A DNA stretch of 64,000 nt from contig OV277861.1 in assembly GCA_922989275.2 (NCBI GenBank), positions 37,698,623 through 37,762,622 of the forward strand. The letters run 5' to 3'. Position 1 is the first letter of the stretch. The number at the start of each line of letters is the position of its first letter. A program made the translations under genes and the position numbers. This stretch comes from Gari tellinella. Taxonomy: Eukaryota; Mollusca; Bivalvia; Cardiida; Psammobiidae. Under the pieces are notes generated by a model. That model saw only the letters and a list, made by a program, of their open reading frames with translations, made no database searches and was not told where the DNA came from. Shown in pieces: positions 47,130-56,100 of this stretch.

Positions 47130-50100
47130 CTTCATAGACAAAAACGATTATTCATTATACATATGAACCTTGCAATGCCAAATCATGCCTTAATGCATTG
47201 CAAACAGTGTAGATCAAGACCAGTCACCGTGTCAAAGACGCGGCAGCTGGTCTTGATCTACATTGTTTGACACACATTTTCATATAAAACATTTTATGTA
47301 GCTGTTATATATTGGTATTTGACATTCAAATACAGAGCCAAGGATGTGTACGGTGTTTTGTCTGTATAATGTTTCAATACCATACGGCAGGTTTTGTTAT
47401 AGCACGTATATGCATGTAATGCAGACATTTATAAGTTGTGACAATAATTTAACTTCTGATATTCAAATGGACAATGCCAATTTGCCATTTAGTCTAGTCC
47501 AATTTTGATTGTAAAGGGTGCCTTTTAGCATGTATTTCAAAAATAACAAATAGTACAGACCCTGGTCAAAGAGTCACTTAAGGAGCCCATCTGATCATTC
47601 TTATTATGGTATACACTGTGTGTATACGACATGTACATTATTCACAGGTAAACTGTTTGTAAATGACGAATATACTCGTTGCTAGGGTTGAATATGTTTA
47701 GAAACAATGACACAGGTAACCGATGGAAATGAAAACACTCAAGTGAGCAGTGTAGACATTGATCTGACTGCTCCTAAGGTAGCAATTTGATCAAAGACTA
47801 CACGGTTTCTATGTCCGAATACTTTGAATCATTACGTTATTACATGTACACAAAATTACCTTCCGAGAAAGGAATGTTCGCCTCATGTTTTATGAATCTA
47901 CCGGTCTTATCCAGAAATCTGGTGGGGTCAAACTTCTCTGGTTCATGCCAGTGTATAGGGTCGAAGCTAGCAGAATACAAGTTTATACCAATGGTGGTGC
48001 CTGCTGGGATGTTGTATCCCATCAAAGTGGTGTCTTTCATCGCACGATGTGGTGCCGCAAGAGGAGCTGTGGTATATAGTGGACCATACGATTTTTTTTC
48101 AAATCTAGTCAAAAACCCATTTCCCAATAATACGCAATTTTACGCCCTGAAAATTGTTCTCCACTGAAGACTTTTACTAATGGGTCCGGGGGCGTGCTCC
48201 TCTAGAGATGGTCTCTGATGCTTTCTGATCGGCGTTTCACATTAAAAACTGACACAAATATATGCAAAATCAAAATAATTGATTAGATCTACTACTATTG
48301 GCAAAATATTTGAAGGGCACCCCAACCCCCGTGTCTACTCTGATCCCACTGGCCTGACAGTTAACCATTGAATATTAAACGACAATCCTATGATATGGAC
48401 GTATCGTATGGTCTAACAATTTGGCACCGTATTACATGTAGCTTAAACAAATATTCGCTATTGATTCATCTAAAGCTGTCGAAAAACGGTACATGGCAGT
48501 CGGGCAATGCAACAAAGAATGTATAAACACACTTAATAGTTGATCCTGGCGAGCACACTTTGCAAAATGGCTAAATCTTAAAGAGTGTCTGGCATACATA
48601 GTCAGCTCTTAGCCATAGGCAGTTAAGGATGGATGGGTATAGTTTCTTAAATCATGATAAAGATATAACAAAAAGCCATCTGCCTAAGCTACAGTTTGCC
48701 TTACTCAATATCTAAATACGTGTTTACTCCTTTAATGTAGTTATCCACTAAAGCGAATATTTCCTCTTCTTACAGTCATAAGTGCTATATGTATCCTAAC
48801 AGATGTTAGCTTAAAGCGGGCTGAAAGTAAACAGAATGTGCATTCGTTGATGTGGTCAGCTTTTTTAAACCTAGAAACAGGTAATGTTTGAATATGTTAA
48901 GAAATGACATTCTTTTTTTTACGGTAGCTGATGTCAATGAAACTTAGTTTTCCTGCGTAAGATTCTCACAAAAAGACAAAGGACATGCGCTGCTCAAATA
49001 TGACCAATCAAACGCGTAAGAATGAGTTCAGGCTCAACTTAAACCTATATGATCATGGACCCAGGTGTATTGCTTGTAGATAGTCAACATACCTATTGTC
49101 GCGACTCTCTGTATTTCTTGCAGGGTAGCAGCAACATATGGAAGTTTTTCAAGATCAGCGAACTCAATGCGCTTTTGTCCAAAGACCTGCAAACATAAAA
49201 AGGCAAAGCTTTATTGCAGAGTGGAGAATATGCTATTATTTCCCAACTAACGTATTCATGCTAAAACTAATGCTTTCCGTATCTGATCAGGCTCGAAAAC
49301 GTTTGTCACTGAGATAAAAAGAACGCTAGAGCAAGATAAAAACAAGTTATATTCTCCATTGCATTGCATTGCAATTGTGTTTCGATTGCGTTTAAACGGG
49401 AAAAGATAAACATGTTCTCTAAGATGCTAAGCTTTTAAAATCATCTGTTTAGTAACTGTGCGCCCTCTCCAAAACGTCACTCAATGGGAAACAAAATGTG
49501 TCTGTTGCTTGGATGGAATTGTTAAAGGGAGGAGAATTGGCTTAAATTTGCAAACAGCTTGAATTTGGACCTGGGGCCCGTCTTACTAAACAACTTACGC
49601 AAAAGTTTTGCGTAAGTCAAAATCGTTTAACTCTTATTTTTCGATCATAAACGTTTGCAAACAGCAAATAGCCAGATCAGAGGACGCGCTTAAAGCTCGT
49701 CCTCTGATCTGGCTATTTGCTGTTTGCAGCAAGTGATAATAAAAAATATAAATTAAAATTTAAAATTTTGACTTACGCAACAATTTTGCGTAAGTTGTTT
49801 AGTAAAACGGGCCCCTGGATATAACTGCTTGCCAGTCGTCAGTATGTATTTATTGTGGCAAAAGTTCCATAATGCAAGAAAAACAGCAGATAAAAATTTC
49901 AGGCAGGCGATATTGCAATAGTGAAAGCTTTGACATGCATTATACTTGCACGGCTGCCATTTCTTCGGAATTTTATTCCAACCTTTGGAAGCTTACAGCA
50001 GGCTGAAAGTTAATCAGAATGCGCCTTAAGGCGCATTCTGCTTTACTTTCAATCTGCTTCAAGCGTCAATGTTCTTAAAAACTAGAAACAGACTATGGGT

Positions 50101-53100
50101 TAAAAGTATAATTCGGAAAATCGCGCTTGAAAAATTGAAAGTTTTGAAATCTTAGGATTTTCCTTATCAACTTATGGCAGCCCTGTGCTTGTCATAGGAA
50201 CAGTGGCAAGTGTTGTTGTTAGGAAGGGGTTGTTGTTCAAAGGACCGTAGTTGAGAGAGAGCACTGTATAACACACCGGTTCGTTTAACGTGTTTGCAAT
50301 TTCGAATTGACTAACCCGTCAACTGTGTCAAAACACTGTCATATACATGTGCTCTATAAAATTGCAATGTGATTACTGTTAGTATTGAGGAAGCGTAGAA
50401 TGATACTATATATTTGACCCATTACGCCTGATATGAGTCTGATATCTATCTCAAGCGTTTGATTGGTCGAATTTTAGCAAATAGGACCAACTTGAAGCTT
50501 GCTAAACGATCTAAGGCTCTTCTCAAATGCTTTATAACTAGGGTAAACCGTATGGAATAGGGTACATGTAAGTTAGAGTGGAGGAGACAATATCATTTTT
50601 CCCAATCAGCACGTTTACGCTGGCACTGATTTGCCAGTGAAAACAGTTTAGAGCCCGATCAAATACCGGGTAACCCGGCGTCTGATCCGGCTTAAATTAT
50701 TTTGTCACTCAAATTAAAATAAAGTTGTTTTAACAAGCTGTCATTTTCTACGTTTTAATGCAATGTATTTGCGATTAAATAAGAAACAATAACTTCGTCT
50801 CCACTATACACATATCGTTCTCCCTCTCTACAGCGCCGAAATTTGGAGACATATATTGTGTGTGTTGTTTTGAGGTAGTCGTTATAGAGAGGGTAACTCG
50901 AGACTTGGCCTACATTCGCAAACAGCTTGCGTCCAGATTCGACGCCGCTTCACGTGGCGTTTTATCTGGATTTAAGCTGTATGTCACTGGTCATTATATG
51001 TATTCTATCAAAATGTCCACTTATGTGTAGATTTGAGAAAAAGCAGGTGCCACTTTTAAGCACACACTATTTCAGCCGTTTAGGGAACTTCGGCAAATTT
51101 CTTTGTAAGGAGGGAGTCGTTTTTGGGAGGGCCGTTGTAAGGTAAGCACTATACATGAAACTTACCTCGTCTATTTCTTCCCAGCACTTGCTTTGCACCT
51201 CCGGAAACTCGGTCATGTAGAGAAACGCCCAGTCCAGTGTATTTGACGTAGAGTCCGTACCAGCTAGAAACAGGTCCATTATCACACGAAACAGAGAACC
51301 CTCTGTAAAAAAACATCAACATATGGCGGTAATGTCTATCATATATTAAGCGACATATATATATAGAAATGTGAAAGTATTTTGGTGAAAATTTGCCCTG
51401 CTCTAGTGTGTCGCCTACCCTAAAGCGACACATGTAAATTGCATTAACCTAACATAACTTAATACATAAAGTGTCATAGTAGCAAATTTATGTGTAGCGA
51501 ATTACTCCACAGTGCACCAGTGATTTATTTAGGAATAGTAGGAATATTTCAAAGTAAGATGCTTCGACGAGGAATACTCAACTACATGGGTCATAACTCC
51601 CACCTACATTTGGATATGGTAGTGTAGTATGGAAAGCCCTAAACTATGTTACATCACTTACACTCATACATGTTATAAAACAAAGGCCTATTTAACATAC
51701 TGTAGATCATATCTATTACGACCTCTAAAACGATTGATTGTATAAAAGTCAGGTGACAGCTTGAAGCAAGGTGACAGTAGAACCGAAAGCTCCTAAAGGA
51801 GCTTTCGGTTTCACTGTCACCTTGCTTTTAGCGGTCACCTGCCTTAAACATCCAAATCCAAAAATGAACACAATTTAGTGGCCATAATAGCGAGGTTTAA
51901 CTGTATTTGGCATAGCCCAAGCCTTTTTATATATTTATTTTCATATGAGTGGCAGCCAGTTGGTGGCGAGATCAGGCGCATTTTTGTCTCACATCTCCAA
52001 ACTGCTGACAAAGAACATATTGGTTTAAACAGAAACGCGCAATTAACGCATTTTCGACTTGAGCTAATGATTTCTATGCACACTATTCATGGACAATATT
52101 TCGGGTGACCTTGATAATTTACTTGTTATTCTGTCCTTGTCCGATGTTCTGTCCTTGATTGCCTGTAGATAAACATCAACAAAGTCTCTGATATGCTCGG
52201 GGTCATACGTCTTTTCATGTTCGTTTATCTGTTGAAGTACGAAGTTTTTAACCGCCATTCCCTTCTTAATACGATTGTCGAGATCATCAACATCCTATAA
52301 TTGTACAGGTTAAAATCACTCTAAAATATTGTCATTAGAGTTACAGTGGAGAATCTGTTATTCTTTCCCAATAAACGCGTTTACGCTTAAACTATTTTTT
52401 GCAGTGCAAACAGTTTGGAGCCAGATCAGACGCCGGGTAACCCGGCGTCTGATCAGGCTCCAAACTGTTTGCCACCAAGATAAACAAGAATTATCAGAAT
52501 TGTCCAAAAGTTGTTCTTTTCTACGTTTTAGTGCTTTGCGTTTGCGTACGTTTGCGTTTAAACGGGAAAGAATAACAGATTATCCACTGTATCGACAAGT
52601 CCAATGATACGTTTACCATTTCGCTCTCACTGACGCTTAAAGACGGGTTTGCAAACAGTTTGGATAATGATCAGATGCCGCGTGTCGCGGCGTCTGATCA
52701 GAATCCAATATGTTTGACACTCGCTTTGAAATTTCTCCAGTCATACTGCCTTTTTTAACTTTTAAATGACATTGCTAACATTGAAGACGGTGAAGGGGTA
52801 AAACTCTCAAGAAAAATGTGTCAGTCCAAGGGTTAAACAGGATGTGATAGACCCTCCTTCAAGTTTTTATTGACACTGAAATATATTGTTTTGTTGTTTG
52901 ATGCAGATCTCCAAGTACAGTGTTCCCTATCTACAACGACCCCCCCCCCCCAAAAAAAACCCAAAAAACAAACAAAAACAAAAACAAAACAAAAAAGTGA
53001 TAGACCCTCCTTCAAGTTTTTATTGACACTGAAATATATTGTTTTGTTGTTTGATGCAGATCTCTAAGTACAGTGTTCCCTATCTACAACGACCCCTCCC

Positions 53101-56100
53101 CCCACCCCCCCCCCCCTAAAAAAAAGAGTACATCCTTACAGCAACGTTTGCTGTTGTTCCCGCTGTTCTAACGCATTTTCTGCTGCAATATCGTCTGCTT
53201 AATTTTGTCAATTGCTGGTTTGTTTCTTAAAGTTACATATAAATGGACATTTTGACTGAATAAATATATTGACGAGTGACAATAAGCTTGAACCGTTAAG
53301 GCCAGTTTACATGGTATGATTTGACATATATTCTTAGACAGAAAAAGTCAAATCATACTATGTAAATTAAGCAATTCCTCTCATATACACCTATTGTCAG
53401 CAGACATATATGTCAGCTGTGAAATAGGACATGTTCTATTTCAAAATCCGGAATATACTCCTCACGTTTATCTCTCATAATGTATGGTCCTGATAAGGGG
53501 ATAATTGGATGGAATTCCACAAAAATGTAAACAGTTTCTTCTTTCAGAGAGGATTCATACTAAAATATTTTATTTAACCCAATACCCCATAGACTGTTTC
53601 TAGTATTGAAGATACATGACCACTTAAAGCAGTTGAAAGTAAAGTAGAATGTGCCTTAAAGCACATTCTGCTTAACTTTCAACCTGCTTTAACCCATTAC
53701 CCCATATAAAAGCCTTTTTACGCCTTTAATTTATTCCTACACTAAAGAAAATAATTCCAATTTATATAGTCAAAAATATGTACCATTACAAATAATTTCC
53801 ATATCCTAGAAAACAGTAGCTGAAAGCAGGCTGAAAGTAAAGCAAAATGTGCCTTAAGGTGCATTCTGCTTTATACTTTCAACCTGCTTAAGTGTTATTC
53901 TGTATACAATATTAGAAACAAGCTATCGAGTAATGGATTAATCTAATATCTGCAAGGGTGTAAAAAATATTTCTGATAGTTTATATTTATACAGTACTAT
54001 TTTCTTCAGTGGAGGAATAAATAAAAGGTGAAAAAAGTCGTATTTATGGGGTAATAGGTTAAAGCTGATCTTTATAAATTGAGTTTAACCTTTATTGTGC
54101 TGAATTGTCGTCTGCGAAAAAAGTCGAAATGAGTTTTTATGATTTTTTAAACAAAAGAAAAATTGAATATGAGTGACAGACACTTTTGGACCCAGATTAG
54201 ATGCCGTGTTACGCAGCATCTAATCTAAATACAAATTGTTTGCAGTACTATGTTAAATCAAACAGAAATAGTGAATACGAAAATACACTCCTCAGGAACT
54301 TATACCTAGGAAGGCAGTGTAATTTCACCTTTACGCGGCGACTGATCTGGCTTCAAACTGTTAGCATGTTTTTACAAGTCTTAATTTCCCTTCCCCTTAA
54401 CCATTTCCTCCGTTCAGTGCACGCAATCTTTGCCTCCCAGTGGATGTTGTTGTAGAGAGGGAGCACTGTGTATTCATAGTGCGCGATACTCAATCACCAT
54501 ATGATGTAATCTCATACTTGAGCCATGCCCTTATCTGAGGTAGTTAATTTAAGAAATAATAAATTCATACCAGTGTTGTATCGTGCAATCGAAAACTGGT
54601 ACGCGTAGGAGTTGAGTGATTTAATAACAAGCATAAGGTTGTAGCATACGGTATTACCGCAGTGACTGTGCTAGACGTTTGAATACGTCTGTAGCGGTCC
54701 TATATATAACTAAGCCCTATATGTAACTACACGCTCTTAAATCGAAGGGAAAGGGTTACTAAAATCGCAACGTTTACCTTTTTGCTGATCAGTCTCGCTA
54801 TGCTACGAGGCAAAATCATGAGAGGAGAAAATATACCTCTTCCAACAAGAACAGCTCTTGTAAGTTGACGGTTCGTCTCAAATTCAGGATCGCCATAATC
54901 ATATCTAAAACATAAGAACATGACTGGCAACTGGTTTGATGCTAGAATAACAAGCAAAAATATTGATATGTTGCATTCTATTGATATCCTCAACCAGAAA
55001 TTCAAGGCACATCGTTTTACATGATTTTTCATGATCAAATTATTCGGGAGATTTTGAGCCGTACATTGTTTCATTGTCGTCTGCTTCAATTATTATATCT
55101 GCAATATATTTTCAAAATTAAAAAATAAAGCTGTATGGCTGAAGACATTTCAAATCGAGGGTCAAACAGTTTGGAGCCTGATCAGACGCCGCAGTATTCA
55201 AACTGTTTAAGCGTCATTGAGAGTGCAAGGGTACAGTGGAGAATCTGTTATTCTTTCCCGTTTAAACGCAAACGTACGCAAACGCAAAGCACTAAAACGT
55301 AGAAAAGAACAACTTTTAGACAATTCTGATAATTCTTGTTTATCTTGATGGCAAACAGTTTGAAGCCTGATCAGACGCCGGGTTACCCGGCGTCTGATCT
55401 GGCTCCAAACTGTTTGCACTGCAAATAATAGTTTTAGCGTAAACGCGTTTATTGGGAAAGAATAACAGATTTTCCACTGTAAAGAGCATGGTTTTATCAA
55501 ACGAATTTTTTATGTCATTAGAGCAATTGATGCTTATTAAATCGTCGATTATATTGCACTGAGCAACAATATAGGCTCCGTTATATAATAACTATTGGGT
55601 CATCTTAAAGTGAAGAAAAAGGTTAATAGTTTAGCCATGTACCAATTTATATATTCTCCGCTAAAACATGCATGTAAAACTGCAAATTGCAGACAAACAG
55701 GGGTCATGTGTCATGAAAGAAAACACCACTGTTTCAATACATAGACTGGTGTGCTTGTACCTTTTGACAGAGGCATCGGTTAAAACATGGTCATGTTATT
55801 TCAACCTACATTATTTCTCCATGAACCCCTTCAAGAAGTACGGAAATTAACTATTTTCATAATATAACTTACAGTGCCAGCGTTGAATAACACTCAGTGT
55901 GTATATCCCGGTTATAACAATATGTTTAACTATGCAACTGAGTTCATTCCTATGCACTGTCCAAATGTGTAAACAAATATGATGTCAAACAACATTTTTG
56001 TAGGCGATTGAGTAGCTATAGAATGGAAGGGGCAGGGAATGTTTTCTACCTTGACTTATTCTGAATAAATCGGAATTAACTTTGGATTTACTTTGTGCAT

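Larger units (their letters stand above)
49455..50266 (+). mobile_element. Family B MITE carrying two nested elements, P450 intron 5
   Basis: CTGTGCGCCCTCTCCAAAAC left, TTGAGAGAGAGCACTG|TA right. Its palindrome is split: CAAACAGCTTGAATTTGGAC and CTGGATATAACTGCTTGCCA lie on either side of a family D element. A family C' element sits farther right. Confidence 0.75.

Noticed and set aside
47787..48167. Plus-strand open frames over 47787-48167
   Set aside because: They are antisense to P450 exon 7, which has clear family motifs and splice sites.
52100..52123. Alternative donor AAG|GTCACC for P450 exon 4
   Set aside because: It would leave phase 2, which does not join exon 5; the upstream AA|GTAAAT gives phase 1 and a continuous frame.
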